Below, piece after piece: positions 1 to 9,348 of a stretch of 64,000 nt of DNA (the stretch's first letter is position 1; the number at the start of each line of letters is the position of its first letter). The stretch covers positions 54,572 through 118,571 of the forward strand of contig JAJYUH010000004.1 of NCBI GenBank assembly GCA_021792635.1, in the 5' to 3' direction. This DNA is from Natronospirales bacterium (lineage in GTDB: Bacteria > Pseudomonadota > Gammaproteobacteria > Natronospirales > REEB76). Below the pieces are notes generated by a model. That model was given only the letters and a program-made list of their open reading frames with translations. It did no database searches and had not been told where the DNA came from. The translations under genes and the position numbers were made by a program.

Positions 1-236
1 AGGGAACCGTCCCTGGTGGGCTTGCCGGCCTCGACATCCTGTCTCGGCGCCCATCGCATTGCGATGGGCCCTACCGCTAGACGATCCCCCAAACAATCAC
101 CAAATTATCAGGGAACCGTCCCTGGTGGGCTTGCCGGCCTCGACATCCTGTCTCGGCGCCCATCGCATTGCGATGGGCCCTACCGCTAGACGATCCCCCA
201 AACAATCACCAAATTATCAGGGAACCGTCCCTGGTG
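1..236. repeat. 109-bp tandem repeat with palindromic hairpin
   Basis: Two complete, essentially identical 109-bp units (1-109 and 110-218) are followed by the start of a third (219-236). Each unit opens with AGGGAACCGTCCCT, a small stem-loop, and carries a near-perfect palindrome with 10-bp arms around one base (49-58 / 60-69 in the first unit). The third unit diverges after position 236 but keeps a hairpin at the matching place (267-276 / 278-287) with two compensatory base-pair changes. The array touches the left edge, so its true copy number is unknown. The function is unknown; a structured intergenic repeat downstream of rpsI is the simplest description. Confidence 0.85.
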
Positions 237-538
237 AGCCGACCAACTTCGGTATCCTGCCGAGCCGCTCGTCGCAGTGCGACGAGCCCTGCCATGCTTG
301 AAACCATTCCTGGCGCACTTACCGGCCCCGACATCCGTGTCGTGGCGCTCGCCGGGATCGAAATACTACCGATTCGGGGCTGTATCAAGCATGCTCACGG
401 TGCCATCCTTGACCGGCTCCCAGCTCGGCATCCATGCCTCGCGTTCGGCCGGATCGAAACGCCACCGGCATCTCGACTGAAAACACCAGCCTCACCCTGC
501 CGCCAGACAATTCCACAGTGGAACCGTGCTGCTCCGGA
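237..538. other. Gene-free stretch after the repeat array
   Basis: I find no convincing gene here. The first 60 bases are a diverged repeat unit including the hairpin at 267-287. Further on, short related phrases such as CGGGATCGAAA (353-363) and CCGGATCGAAA (450-460) suggest older, decayed repeat copies. The next gene on either strand is rpsI, whose stop codon lies at 539-541. Confidence 0.5.
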
Positions 539-931
539 TTAACGCTTGGAGTACTGCGGTGCGCGCCGGGCCTTGTGCAGACCGACTTTCTTGCGCTCCA
601 CGGCGCGGGCATCGCGGGTCACCAGACCCGCCTTGCGCAGCGGCGAACGATGAACTGCATCGTAATCAATCAGTGCGCGGGCGAGACCGTGACGGATGGC
701 GCCCGCCTGCCCGGTGGTGCCGCCACCCGCCACCGTAACGCTCACGTCGAGGCTATCCAGCTGGTTCACGACCTGGAGCGGCTGGCGCACGATCATGCGT
801 GCGGTCACGCGACCGAAATATTCATCCAGCGGACGGCCGTTGATGAGGATGCGGCCCTTGCCTGGCTTCACAAACACGCGCGCCTTGGAGGTCTTGCGGC
901 GGCCGGTTCCGTAATTGGTACTCACTGCCAT
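539..931 (-). CDS. rpsI: 30S ribosomal protein S9
   Basis: This encodes small-subunit ribosomal protein S9 (uS9), whose C-terminal tail reaches toward the P-site tRNA. The 130-residue product has the family hallmarks: a [14 protein letters not shown] start, [25 protein letters not shown] in the middle and a basic end closing with APQYSKR. The length matches the bacterial family. It lies 26 bp downstream of rplM on the same strand, the conserved two-gene operon. Assignment is secure from sequence similarity alone. Confidence 0.98.
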   Translation of the reverse strand: MAVSTNYGTGRRKTSKARVFVKPGKGRILINGRPLDEYFGRVTARMIVRQPLQVVNQLDSLDVSVTVAGGGTTGQAGAIRHGLARALIDYDAVHRSPLRKAGLVTRDARAVERKKVGLHKARRAPQYSKR

Positions 932-957
932 TGGGTTTTTCTCTTGGGAAAATCAGG

Positions 958-1389
958 TTATTGAATATCCAGCTTCCGGGGCTGCTGCGCCGCGTGTTTA
1001 TGTTCCGCACCGGCATATACCTTGAGCTTCTTGAACATGGCGCGGCCCAACGGATTCTTGGGCAGCATGCCCTTGACGGCGATCTCGATGACACGTTCCG
1101 GGTGGGTCTCCAGCAGCTTGCCGAGGCTGGTGTGCTTCATATTGCCGATATAGCCGGTATGATGGTGGTACATCTTGTCCCGCACCTTGTTGCCGGTGGT
1201 ATGCACCTTGTCTGCATTGATCACCACGATGTAATCACCGGTATCCACGTGCGGCGTATATTCAGGCTTGTGCTTGCCGCGCAAGCGGCGCGCCAGCTCG
1301 GTGGCCAGGCGGCCGAGGGTCTTGCCGCTGGCGTCCACTACATACCAGTCGCGCTTGACGGATTCCGCCTTGGCTGAAAAAGTCTTCAT
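958..1389 (-). CDS. rplM: 50S ribosomal protein L13
   Basis: This encodes large-subunit protein L13 (uL13), an early assembly protein. I chose the ATG at 1389, giving 143 residues starting [20 protein letters not shown], because that is where the family starts; the open frame extends 22 codons further upstream without similarity. Conserved segments include [22 protein letters not shown], here split by no gaps, and [10 protein letters not shown]. It is the first gene of the rplM-rpsI operon. Confidence 0.98.
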   Translation of the reverse strand: MKTFSAKAESVKRDWYVVDASGKTLGRLATELARRLRGKHKPEYTPHVDTGDYIVVINADKVHTTGNKVRDKMYHHHTGYIGNMKHTSLGKLLETHPERVIEIAVKGMLPKNPLGRAMFKKLKVYAGAEHKHAAQQPRKLDIQ

Positions 1390-1528
1390 GAACCAGAACT
1401 CCGGGGAAGCTGCGGAAAAGGTCGCAATGCTACGCGACACCCCCTGATTTTTCAACCGCTCGGACGCACCCGCGGGGCCCAGGGCATGTACAGGGCTATC
1501 CTAAATAATCAATTGAATCAGCCAGTTA

Positions 1529-1837
1529 TTATATCTTGAGACGTTCGACCACCCGTCCATGGAGCAGATGTTCCTCGACGATCTCGTTGATGTCATCCTG
1601 ATCGGAATAGGTGTACCAGACCGCGTCAGGATACACCACAGCGACGGGTCCTTCGCTGCAACGATCCATGCAGCCCGCCTTGTTTACCCGCACGCCGCCC
1701 GGCCCGGCGATGCCGAGCGCTTTCACCCGCTGTTTGGCATAGCCGCGCAGGTATTCGGCATCATGGTTCTGGCAGCAGGGCGAGCCGTCCTCGCGCTTGT
1801 TGGTGCAGAAAAAAATATGGCGCCGATAGTAGGGCAT
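1529..1837 (-). CDS. Thioredoxin-like [2Fe-2S] ferredoxin
   Basis: This is a small protein of the thioredoxin-fold [2Fe-2S] ferredoxin family (the fold shared with NuoE). Four cysteines that could hold the cluster are visible: FFCTN and PCCQ near the N-terminus and AGCMDRC about 35 residues later, followed by EGPVAVVYPD. The ATG at 1837 gives 102 residues starting MPYYRRHIFFC; a TTG at 1861 in the same frame is less likely. Its electron-transfer partner is not evident from the neighbourhood. It sits alone between rplM and the DUF481 gene, all on the minus strand. Confidence 0.85.
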   Translation of the reverse strand: MPYYRRHIFFCTNKREDGSPCCQNHDAEYLRGYAKQRVKALGIAGPGGVRVNKAGCMDRCSEGPVAVVYPDAVWYTYSDQDDINEIVEEHLLHGRVVERLKI

Positions 1838-1893
1838 GGAAAAATCTGGTCTCACCGTCAAAGTCCGTCCATTTCAGCCCCCCGCCTTGCCGT

Positions 1894-2658
1894 TCAGAAT
1901 GTGTAAACGAGCGAGATGGAGGTGATGGTATCGGTGTTCTTGAAACCGGGTAGAACGTTGCTGTTGTATCTCACAGTGTAGGACACGGACAGAGCGAAAT
2001 TGCCGGCCAGATTGGTAGTAAGCGCGGTAATGGACTGGATAAAGGTGTTATTCGTACCATGCTCGTCGCTGATATTCTCGGAAAAGTTGCTCTTCCCGCT
2101 GAATTTCCACAGATAACTGGCGGCCAGCCGTTCCACGAACTCGCTGCTGCCGGTAGCGTTAGTGTACTGAGTCTGACGCGCACCGCCGCCGATTTCCACG
2201 TCCAGTTGCTGGGTAGCGGTGGACAACAGGCGACGGCCGTAACCCAGAATTTCGGAGGTACGCCGCCGGTAACCGCTGAAGGTATCCCGCAGATAATCCG
2301 CCATACCGAATACGTAATCCCTGTCAGTGAAATTGTAATCGCTCTGGCCGTTGAGTTCATAGCTCTGTGCGGTGGTGGTACTGTTCTGGCTGGCATTGAT
2401 GCCCTGGAAGGAAAGCGCGTCCTGCCACTTGCCATTCTTGTACCCGACCAGGGCATGGCCGTTCAGACTGCGGGTATTGGTATTGCCGGTGGTGGCCAGG
2501 TAACCGAGCGACACGGAACCCTGCCAACCCGGTTTGGTAGCCACCTTCCTGGCGGCATCGGCATTCGCCTCTATCTGCGCCCAGTAGGAATCCGCGTACG
2601 CGGTGCCGGTCAGCGCAAGCAACAGAGCAACCACTGCCAATAAAGGCCTTGGGCACAT
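1894..2658 (-). CDS. DUF481 (YdiY-like) outer-membrane beta-barrel protein
   Basis: This encodes a predicted outer-membrane protein of the DUF481 family, whose function is unknown. The start at 2658 is supported by a strong ribosome site (AGGAGG) and by a signal peptide right after it (MCPRPLLAVVALLLALTGTAYA, about 22 residues, cut before DSYW). The mature part shows alternating-pattern beta strands and ends in a C-terminal aromatic residue (LVYTF), typical of barrel proteins recognised by the Bam machinery. The motif GYLATTGNTNTRS near residue 50 is characteristic of DUF481. It is a single gene, divergent from glcF. Confidence 0.85.
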   Translation of the reverse strand: MCPRPLLAVVALLLALTGTAYADSYWAQIEANADAARKVATKPGWQGSVSLGYLATTGNTNTRSLNGHALVGYKNGKWQDALSFQGINASQNSTTTAQSYELNGQSDYNFTDRDYVFGMADYLRDTFSGYRRRTSEILGYGRRLLSTATQQLDVEIGGGARQTQYTNATGSSEFVERLAASYLWKFSGKSNFSENISDEHGTNNTFIQSITALTTNLAGNFALSVSYTVRYNSNVLPGFKNTDTITSISLVYTF

Positions 2659-2793
2659 GCAGGCTCCTCCTGGAGCAGATAACAGGAACAACCAAACAGG
2701 ATTTTCCAAGCGTATCCGGCCGGATGAAGTAAGCGGCGTCGCAGGCTGTATCATAACGCATTTGTCGCGCCCTGACAGTTGGCGTTGCCTCTC

Positions 2794-4035
2794 ATGCCGC
2801 AGACCTTTCCGGATTTTCCCCTTGCCGACGCCGATAAGTGCGTGAAATGCGCGCTATGCCTGCCTCACTGTCCCACCTACCTGCAAACCCGCGACGAAGG
2901 TGAAGCGCCGCGCGGACGCATTGCGCTGATGCAGGGTTTCGCCAGCGGCGCGCTGGCAATCACTCCTCGCCTTATGGCGCATCTGGATCGTTGCCTTGCC
3001 TGCCGTGCCTGCGAAGCGGTGTGCCCCGCGGACGTGCCCTACGGCAAGCTCATAGATGCCACACACCTGGAATTCGTCCGGCAAGGGCACGGGGAACCGC
3101 CCGCTGTGCGCCTGTTTGCAGCCTGCATGCGTCGCCCCACGCTGCTGCGTGCATTGCACGGTTTCCTGTGGTTTGCACAACGCCTCGGTTTGCCCAGGCT
3201 TGCTGTCATCTCGCCCCGCCTGACCCGGCTTGTGAAAGCTCTGCCGCGGTTGTCTGCCCCGCACCGCTGGCGTGACGTGTACGCGCCGCCTCAGGAAAAT
3301 GCGCAGGAAGTTGCGCTGTTCCTCGGCTGCATCGCCCGCGTGACCCAGCCGGCCGTAACCCAGGCTGGCATCAGCGTGCTGAACGCGCTCGGCTATCGTG
3401 TCCGAATCCCACAGGGGCAGGTCTGCTGCGGCGCGCTGGATCAGCATGCGGGCCGACCTGCTCAGGCAGCAGCACTCGCTTCGAAAAATCTTGACGCCTT
3501 CGACACGGATACCGGCACGCCTTTGCTGCATACCGCAAGCGGCTGTGGGGCAACTCTGAATGAGTATCCGCTGCTGGTTACGGATGCGCGTGCCGCTGGA
3601 TTCAGCGCGCGCACTCGTGATATCAGCAGTTTCCTCACAGGCCAGAGCCGGCTTGGCCAGATCCAATTCAAACCCTGGCAAGCACGGGTGCTGGTGCACT
3701 CCCCCTGTACACTGAAAAATGTGCTCAAGGCCGACAAGGCTGTGGCTGGATTGCTGCGCTGCATCCCCGGATTGCACGTCGAAACGCTGCCTACCGGCAC
3801 CGGCTGCTGCGGCGCAGCGGGCGCTTATATGCTCACCCAGGCGCAAACCGCAGACCACTTGGCGGATACCATCGCCGCGGCGGTGGAACGCATCCGGCCG
3901 GATGCGCTGGTCACGGCGAATGTAGGTTGCGCCCTGCACTTGCGGGCGGCGCTGCAACGTCGCGGTCTCGGCACCCCGCTATTGCACCCCGTGGAAATCC
4001 TTGCGCGTCAACTGGCGGATAAAATGGCGCTATAA
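2794..4035 (+). CDS. glcF: Glycolate oxidase iron-sulfur subunit
   Basis: This encodes a GlcF/LutA-type electron-transfer subunit. Two [4Fe-4S] motifs (CVKCALCLPHCP near residue 17 and CLACRACEAVCP near residue 67) are followed by two cysteine-rich CCG domains (CCGALDQH and CCGAAGAY). The length, 413 residues from the ATG at 2794, fits GlcF (about 407). In Escherichia coli it works with GlcD and GlcE to oxidise glycolate to glyoxylate. No glcD or glcE lies beside it here, so the flavin partner must be elsewhere if the complex forms. Gph, at 11382, makes glycolate and gives some metabolic context. Confidence 0.85.
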   Translation: MPQTFPDFPLADADKCVKCALCLPHCPTYLQTRDEGEAPRGRIALMQGFASGALAITPRLMAHLDRCLACRACEAVCPADVPYGKLIDATHLEFVRQGHGEPPAVRLFAACMRRPTLLRALHGFLWFAQRLGLPRLAVISPRLTRLVKALPRLSAPHRWRDVYAPPQENAQEVALFLGCIARVTQPAVTQAGISVLNALGYRVRIPQGQVCCGALDQHAGRPAQAAALASKNLDAFDTDTGTPLLHTASGCGATLNEYPLLVTDARAAGFSARTRDISSFLTGQSRLGQIQFKPWQARVLVHSPCTLKNVLKADKAVAGLLRCIPGLHVETLPTGTGCCGAAGAYMLTQAQTADHLADTIAAAVERIRPDALVTANVGCALHLRAALQRRGLGTPLLHPVEILARQLADKMAL

Positions 4036-4042
4036 TTTCAGG

Positions 4043-4693
4043 ATGCGCACTGCGTGCTGCCTCAGCCCCCTGGACCGGTTCATTGCCGAATTGGATCGGG
4101 CATTGCGCTCCGCCTGTCCTGCATCATTCCACACCGCCGCACGCGAGAATCCGGCCGCTGCACAACCGGCGAATGAGTTAAGCGCACAGGAACGCAGTCT
4201 CTCCGGCCGTCTCATGCGCGTGAATCACGCCGGTGAAGTGGCCGCCCAGGCGCTGTACCAGGGACAGGCCTTCACCGCCCACAGTGACGACATGCGCAAC
4301 GGCATGGCACAGTCAGCCGCGGAGGAGATTGACCACCTGGTCTGGTGTGAACAGCGTCTCCAGGAGCTGCGTGCTTCCACAAGCCGGCTCGATCCCTTCT
4401 GGTACCTGGGCTCGTTCGCCATCGGCGCCCTGGCGGGACTCGTGGGTGACAAGTTCAGCCTCGGTTTCGTGGCGGAGACCGAGCATCAGGTGGTGCAGCA
4501 TCTGCAGGGACACTTGCAACGCCTGCCGGCTGGCGATCAAAAAAGTCGCGTGATCTTGCAACAGATGAAAGAGGATGAAGCGCGCCACGGCAGCACTGCA
4601 ATCCGCGCCGGCGGCAAATCCATGCCGGCAAGCGTGCGTGCCCTCATGCGGCTCACGGCAAAAATGATGACCGCGACGGCGTATTGGATTTAG
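4043..4693 (+). CDS. coq7: Ubiquinone biosynthesis di-iron hydroxylase Coq7
   Basis: Coq7 carries out the C6 hydroxylation of the demethoxy-ubiquinone intermediate. The 216-residue product has the di-iron ligand pattern of the family: RVNHAGEVAAQ, AAEEIDHLVW, AETEHQVVQHL and MKEDEARHG supply the Glu and His ligands. The ATG at 4043 lies 7 bp after the glcF stop codon; the open frame extends upstream but into glcF. Its closeness to speD, vfr and the trp genes matches an order I remember from Pseudomonas. Its presence indicates ubiquinone-dependent respiration. Confidence 0.95.
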   Translation: MRTACCLSPLDRFIAELDRALRSACPASFHTAARENPAAAQPANELSAQERSLSGRLMRVNHAGEVAAQALYQGQAFTAHSDDMRNGMAQSAAEEIDHLVWCEQRLQELRASTSRLDPFWYLGSFAIGALAGLVGDKFSLGFVAETEHQVVQHLQGHLQRLPAGDQKSRVILQQMKEDEARHGSTAIRAGGKSMPASVRALMRLTAKMMTATAYWI

Positions 4694-4755
4694 CGCGGAA
4701 ATCATGGCGAACGGCCAGCCATGACGGCCGGGCTGAAACGCAACCCCGCCACAAA

Positions 4756-5031
4756 TCAGGCAAACGCCAGCACGATCAGCGCCATGCCCACAGCAATCAT
4801 GGCGTAGCCGCGCCCCCGGCTGCGGCTGAAACTGATGTTCTGCCGCTCCGGCTGAAGCAGATGCCGCATATTTTTCAGACTGTTGAACCTGCTGTGGGCA
4901 AATTCTTCCGATTTGAGCCAATCTCCCCGTTGCACATCCTTGTCGCTGCTGGATGCGCTCCACAGAATCAGCGCGCCGTAGATTAAAGCAAGCGCACCGG
5001 CAACAACAAGCAGGGTATTTATCAATGACAT
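4756..5031 (-). CDS. Small two-helix membrane protein, unknown function
   Basis: A 91-residue protein with a hydrophobic segment at about residues 5-25 (TLLVVAGALALIYGALILW), a charged middle of about 45 residues, and a second hydrophobic segment at the very end (AMIAVGMALIVLAFA). Both termini probably face the same side. I do not recognise the family. The gene is downstream of speD on the same strand with a 26-bp gap. The membrane-like composition on this strand, absent from the opposite frames, supports a real gene. Confidence 0.6.
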   Translation of the reverse strand: MSLINTLLVVAGALALIYGALILWSASSSDKDVQRGDWLKSEEFAHSRFNSLKNMRHLLQPERQNISFSRSRGRGYAMIAVGMALIVLAFA

Positions 5032-5057
5032 GCTGAAACTCCCGTACCGTTGTCCAC

Positions 5058-5891
5058 TTACTGTATTTCAGCCCGGCTGCCTTTCCTGATATTACGTCCG
5101 GAAAATATCTCCAGCATCTCGTTTTCCAGCCGCTGACGGATGCGCCCCGCCTCCCGGGGTTTGAGCTCACCCACGCCGGTACCGAAGAGATAATTATTGA
5201 GATCCAGGTCCTTGAGAATCATCTTGGTGTGAAAGACGTTTTCCTGGTACACGTTCACATCCACCATGCGGTAACGCTCGCGGGTGTCCTCCGACAGGAA
5301 ATTCTGGATGGAATCCATGTTGTGGTCAATAAAATGCTTGGTGCCATGTATGTCGCGGGTGAAGCCGCGCACGCGGTAATCCACGGTCACAATATCAGAT
5401 TCGAACACATGGATGAGATAGTTCAGCGCCTTGAGCGGTGAGATACGCCCGCAGGTGGACACGTCTATATCCGCACGAAAGCTGCTGATGCCGTTGTCCG
5501 GATGGCTCTCCGGGTAGGTGTGCGCGGTGATGTGGCTCTTGTCCAGATGTGCCACCACTGTGCGTGGTAACGGACCCGGTGACTCGCCGCCGTGGGCGGT
5601 GGCCAGCGCCTGAGACGCCATCGGTTCCTCGGAGATAAGCATGGTGACGGAAGCGCCCTGGGGGTCATAATCCTGATGCGCAACATTCAAGATCGTGGCA
5701 CCGATGATATTGGAGACATCCCGGAGAATCTGCGTCAGGCGCTCGCCATTGTAGGCCTCGTCAATGTATTCGATGTATTCCTTCTGATGGCGTTCGTTGA
5801 GCGCATAGTTGATATCGTATATGTTGAAACTGAGGGTCTTGGTCAGATTGTTGAAACCGTGCAGTTTCAGCCTGTTGAGCGTTGGTGCCAA
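5058..5891 (-). CDS. speD: S-adenosylmethionine decarboxylase proenzyme
   Basis: SpeD makes decarboxylated S-adenosylmethionine, the aminopropyl donor for spermidine. The product closely follows the long Escherichia coli-type enzyme: [48 protein letters not shown] and [17 protein letters not shown]. The proenzyme should self-cleave before the Ser of LDKSHI to form the pyruvoyl cofactor. The only start close to the conserved beginning is the TTG at 5891, giving 277 residues; no in-frame ATG is available. The C-terminal ending ([13 protein letters not shown]) is slightly longer than in Escherichia coli. No spermidine synthase gene is in view. Confidence 0.97.
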   Translation of the reverse strand: MAPTLNRLKLHGFNNLTKTLSFNIYDINYALNERHQKEYIEYIDEAYNGERLTQILRDVSNIIGATILNVAHQDYDPQGASVTMLISEEPMASQALATAHGGESPGPLPRTVVAHLDKSHITAHTYPESHPDNGISSFRADIDVSTCGRISPLKALNYLIHVFESDIVTVDYRVRGFTRDIHGTKHFIDHNMDSIQNFLSEDTRERYRMVDVNVYQENVFHTKMILKDLDLNNYLFGTGVGELKPREAGRIRQRLENEMLEIFSGRNIRKGSRAEIQ

Positions 5892-6138
5892 TGCTGGGGG
5901 CCCCCGGCCGGATTTATGGGAACGCGCCGCACATTGCGCCTATTTTATCCGCAATTGCCCAGCGGGGACCGGAACAAGGTAAACCTTTATTGAGCCCGCG
6001 CGTAGAGACCCGGGCAACCCGCGCTTTATGTCACGCTGAACGCTGTCCGCAGAAGTAATTTATCCCTGCGGCTGCATGGGCCGATCGCCGGGAACATGCT
6101 GGCTTAGAGAGTCTTGGGGTACACGGGAACAGACAGGC

Positions 6139-6855
6139 ATGCAACACGGGCAGACACGGCATTCCGGCTTGGCGGCTATTGACCGTTTCCTGAGTCATTG
6201 CCATGTTCGGCGTGTGCCCGCCAAGGCGGTGGTCATCAGCGTCGGTGAGGCGTCCACCTCGCTGTTCTTCGTCGTGGAGGGCTCGGTGGCCGTCATCAGT
6301 GAAGACGAAGACGGCAACGAGATCGTGATGGCTTACCTCAACCGCGGCGAGTTTTTCGGCGAAATAGGACTGTTCCAGGCAGAAGCAACGCGCAGCGCCC
6401 GGGTGCGCACCCGCAGCGAATGCCTGCTGGGGGAAATCAGTTACACGCGCTTCCGCGAACTGGCCCGCAGCGATCCGGACCTGCTGTTCGAGCTGGCCGG
6501 CCAGCTTGCGGCACGCCTCAAGGTCACCACCCGCAAAGTGCGGGATCTGGTGTTCCTGGATGTCACCGGCCGCGTCGCGCGCACGCTGCTGGATCTGTGT
6601 GAGCAGCCGGACGCCATGACCCATCCCGACGGCATGCAAATCCGCATCAGCCGTCGGGAAATCGGCCGTATCGTGGGTTGTTCGCGGGAAATGGCGGGGC
6701 GGGTACTCAAGTCCCTGGAAGAGCAGTCGCTGATCTCGGTCGCCGGCAAGACTATCGTGGTATTGGGCGCCCGGCCGGGCAGCAACGAAAAAAGCGCCTC
6801 CCATACAGGCCGGTTTCTGCAAAAAGACCCCCCAGAAAATAGCGGTGCCCGATAA
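6139..6855 (+). CDS. vfr: CRP/Vfr-family cAMP-responsive transcription regulator
   Basis: This is a CRP-like global regulator. The cyclic-nucleotide domain has GEFFGEIGLF and ATRSARVRT, the positions that bind cAMP in CRP, and the helix-turn-helix ISRREIGRIVGCSREMAGRVLK nearly matches CRP's recognition helix. The chosen ATG (6139) gives 238 residues; the last 25 or so form a tail beyond the usual CRP end. The trpC stop codon lies 5 bp beyond the convergent stop. Neighbouring trpGDC and speD fit the Vfr locus of Pseudomonas, so I use that symbol; crp would be equally defensible. Confidence 0.9.
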   Translation: MQHGQTRHSGLAAIDRFLSHCHVRRVPAKAVVISVGEASTSLFFVVEGSVAVISEDEDGNEIVMAYLNRGEFFGEIGLFQAEATRSARVRTRSECLLGEISYTRFRELARSDPDLLFELAGQLAARLKVTTRKVRDLVFLDVTGRVARTLLDLCEQPDAMTHPDGMQIRISRREIGRIVGCSREMAGRVLKSLEEQSLISVAGKTIVVLGARPGSNEKSASHTGRFLQKDPPENSGAR

Positions 6856-6859
6856 CGCC

Positions 6860-7660
6860 TCAGTCGGCGAACAACTCGTGCAGCTTTACCCCCGGGTCCG
6901 GCGCGCGCATGAAGGTTTCGCCTACCAGGAACGCCTGGACCCCCCGGGCGCGCAAGTGCGCCACGTCCGCGCGCGTGCGGATACCGCTCTCCGTCACCAC
7001 CAGGCGATCACCCGGAATCTTCGGGAGCAGGGACAGGGTCGTTTGCACATCCGTATGAAACGTATGCAGGTCACGGTTGTTGATGCCGATGAGCGGCACA
7101 TCGAATCTTAGCGTACTCTCCAGCTCCGTTTCATCATGCACTTCCACCAGCACCTCCATGCCCAGATCAGCCGCCAGCATGGCGAGATCGCCGAGCATGG
7201 CGTCACCCAGCGCCGCCACGATCAGCAGGACACAGTCCGCGCCCAGCACCCGCGACTCATACACCTGCCAGGGATCAATAATGAAGTCCTTGCGCAGCAC
7301 CGGCAGTGGACAGGCTTGCTTCGCAACGTGCAGGTAAGCGACATCGCCATGGAAGTATTTTTCATCCGTGAGCACGGACAAACAGGTGGCGCCGGCGGCG
7401 GCATAGCTCGCGGCCAGGGCTGCCACGTCGAAGTCCTGCCGCAGCATGCCACGGCTGGGTGAAGCTTTCTTGATCTCGGCGATGACGCCGGGCCGGTTAT
7501 TCCGCACTGCCTGCGTCAGCACGCCGAGAAAGTCGCGTGTCGGTGGCAAGCTTTCCAGCGCAGCACGCAGGCCGGCGAGTGGTTGCATCCGGCTGCGTGT
7601 CTCCACCTCCACTACCTTGTCGGCGAGGATGTGCCTGAATATATCCGGTGTATCTTTCAC
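6860..7660 (-). CDS. trpC: Indole-3-glycerol phosphate synthase
   Basis: TrpC closes the ring of CdRP to give indole-3-glycerol phosphate. The 266-residue TIM barrel has VIAEIKKASPSRG (catalytic Lys and Glu), SVLTDEKYFHGD, PVLRKDFIIDPWQV, VEVHDETEL, GINNRDL and a final phosphate-binding VTESGIRTRADV. It is a stand-alone enzyme, not fused to TrpF as in Escherichia coli. The start codon overlaps the trpD stop by 4 bp (ATGA), implying translational coupling. trpF, trpB and trpA are not in this window. Confidence 0.98.
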   Translation of the reverse strand: MKDTPDIFRHILADKVVEVETRSRMQPLAGLRAALESLPPTRDFLGVLTQAVRNNRPGVIAEIKKASPSRGMLRQDFDVAALAASYAAAGATCLSVLTDEKYFHGDVAYLHVAKQACPLPVLRKDFIIDPWQVYESRVLGADCVLLIVAALGDAMLGDLAMLAADLGMEVLVEVHDETELESTLRFDVPLIGINNRDLHTFHTDVQTTLSLLPKIPGDRLVVTESGIRTRADVAHLRARGVQAFLVGETFMRAPDPGVKLHELFAD

Positions 7661-8676
7661 TGAGTGACTTCCACCAGCCGCTTGAGCCTTTGCTCCGCTT
7701 CACCGTTTCGCATGACCTGGCGCGCCTGTTCCACTCCCTCCACCAGTGTCGAACTCAGGCCGGCCGCATAGATGCCCGCAGCGGCATTCAGTGCCACCAT
7801 GTCAAATGCCGCCCCCGGCTGACCGGCCAGCGCCTGGCGAATACACGCCAGGCTCTCCTGCGCACTCTGCACATGCAGGCCACCAAGTGACTGCGGCGCG
7901 ATGCCGTAGTCCCCGGGCCGTACGGTATAACTGCGAATCTGGCCATGCTGCAACTCGCTCACCCAGGTGGGCCCGGCGACGCTGATTTCATCCAGACCAT
8001 CGTAGGAATGCACCACCAGCACATGCTCGCTGCCCAGCATGCGCAGTACCTTGGCAAGCGGCTCCACCCAACGCTGCGCGAACACACCGAGGAGTTGATT
8101 GGGCGCCTCAGCCGGGTTGGTGAGCGGCCCCAGCAGATTGAACAACGTGCGCGTGCCGAGCTCCTTGCGCGGTGCGGCCGCGTAGCGTGTGGCGCTGTGA
8201 TGGGCGGGTGCATACAGGAAACCCAGACCCACTTCATCAATGCACTTGGCGATGCGCTCCGGCGGCAGATCCAGCTTCACGCCCATGGCTTCGAGTACAT
8301 CGGCGCTGCCGGAATTTCCGGACATGGCGCGGTTGCCGTGCTTGGCCACGCGTCCGCCGGCCGCCGCCACCACGAACGCGGCCGCCGTGGAAACATTGAA
8401 CAATCCCTTGCCATCGCCGCCGGTGCCGCAGGTATCCACCAGATAATCTTTTTTCACGCTCACGCGCACCGCAAGCTCGCGCATGACGGTAGCGGCCGCG
8501 GCAATCTCTTCCACGGTCTCGCCCTTGGCGCGCAGGCCGGCCAGGAACCCGCCTATCTGGATGGGCGTGGCGCCGCCGGTCATGATCTGCCGCATCACCG
8601 ATTCCATATCTGCGCGCGACAGGTCTTCCCGGTCCACGATGCGGCTGATCGCTTCTTTGATATCCAAGTGAATCAC
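7657..8676 (-). CDS. trpD: Anthranilate phosphoribosyltransferase
   Basis: TrpD transfers phosphoribose from PRPP to anthranilate. The 339-residue protein has the glycine-rich PRPP loop GTGGDGKGLFNVSTAAAF, KHGNRAMSGNSGSADVLE, and the anthranilate-site region FLYAPAHHSA. It is separate from TrpG, unlike the fused enterobacterial protein. It lies downstream of trpG (93-bp gap) and overlaps trpC by 4 bp, so trpG-trpD-trpC form one transcription unit on the minus strand. Confidence 0.98.
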   Translation of the reverse strand: MIHLDIKEAISRIVDREDLSRADMESVMRQIMTGGATPIQIGGFLAGLRAKGETVEEIAAAATVMRELAVRVSVKKDYLVDTCGTGGDGKGLFNVSTAAAFVVAAAGGRVAKHGNRAMSGNSGSADVLEAMGVKLDLPPERIAKCIDEVGLGFLYAPAHHSATRYAAAPRKELGTRTLFNLLGPLTNPAEAPNQLLGVFAQRWVEPLAKVLRMLGSEHVLVVHSYDGLDEISVAGPTWVSELQHGQIRSYTVRPGDYGIAPQSLGGLHVQSAQESLACIRQALAGQPGAAFDMVALNAAAGIYAAGLSSTLVEGVEQARQVMRNGEAEQRLKRLVEVTQ

Positions 8677-8769
8677 TCCTATCCATCATCCCCTCTCGCG
8701 CTTGCCGGAGAGGCGGGTCGAGGGAGACATGCCTTCCTCACTGCGTACCAAGAAAGCAAAAGATGAATG

Positions 8770-9348
8770 CTATTGCTGCAAAAAATTTTTCAACAGATCA
8801 TGCCCATGCTGCGTGAGAATGGATTCCGGGTGAAATTGCACGCCTTCCACCGGCAGTTGGCGGTGGCGCACGCCCATGATTTCTTCCCTGCTGCCGTCGG
8901 GGTTTTCGGTCCAGGCGGTGATTTCCAGACAATCGGGCACACTGTCTTGCGCGATCACCAGTGAATGATAGCGCGTAGCCTCGAAAGGCCGGGGCAGCCC
9001 GGCAAATACGCCCTTACCGTCATGCTGGATCAGCGAGACCTTGCCGTGCATTATGCGATCCGCATGCACAATTTTCCCGCCATAGGCCTGGCCGACGGCC
9101 TGGTGGCCCAGACATACACCCAGGATCGGGATGTGCCCACCCAGCCGCTGGATAAGCCGCAGCGAAATCCCCGCCTCGCTGGGCGTGCACGGTCCGGGTG
9201 AGATGACAATGCGTTCCGGGTGCAGCGCTTCAATATCCCTGAGGGTGATCGCATCATTGCGATACACGCATACCTCAGCGCCCAACTCGCCCAGATACTG
9301 CACCAGGTTGTAGGTGAAGGAGTCGTAGTTATCAATCATGAGGAGCAT
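8770..9348 (-). CDS. trpG: Anthranilate synthase glutaminase subunit
   Basis: A class-I glutamine amidotransferase of 192 residues that passes ammonia to TrpE. The nucleophile elbow [15 protein letters not shown] contains the catalytic Cys and VQFHPES contains the His-Glu pair; the N-terminus [20 protein letters not shown] is typical. Family members often also serve p-aminobenzoate synthesis (PabA), and sequence alone does not exclude a double role. It is downstream of trpE but separated by about 400 bp of repeat-like DNA. Confidence 0.95.
   Translation of the reverse strand: MLLMIDNYDSFTYNLVQYLGELGAEVCVYRNDAITLRDIEALHPERIVISPGPCTPSEAGISLRLIQRLGGHIPILGVCLGHQAVGQAYGGKIVHADRIMHGKVSLIQHDGKGVFAGLPRPFEATRYHSLVIAQDSVPDCLEITAWTENPDGSREEIMGVRHRQLPVEGVQFHPESILTQHGHDLLKNFLQQ

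Noticed and set aside
1..236. CRISPR array
   Set aside because: The units are identical over the whole 109 bp with no variable spacers, so it is a tandem repeat.
2854..3957. Long minus-strand open frame inside glcF (367 codons)
   Set aside because: It is a high-GC shadow of glcF; it shows no recognisable motifs, while glcF has clear iron-sulfur motifs.
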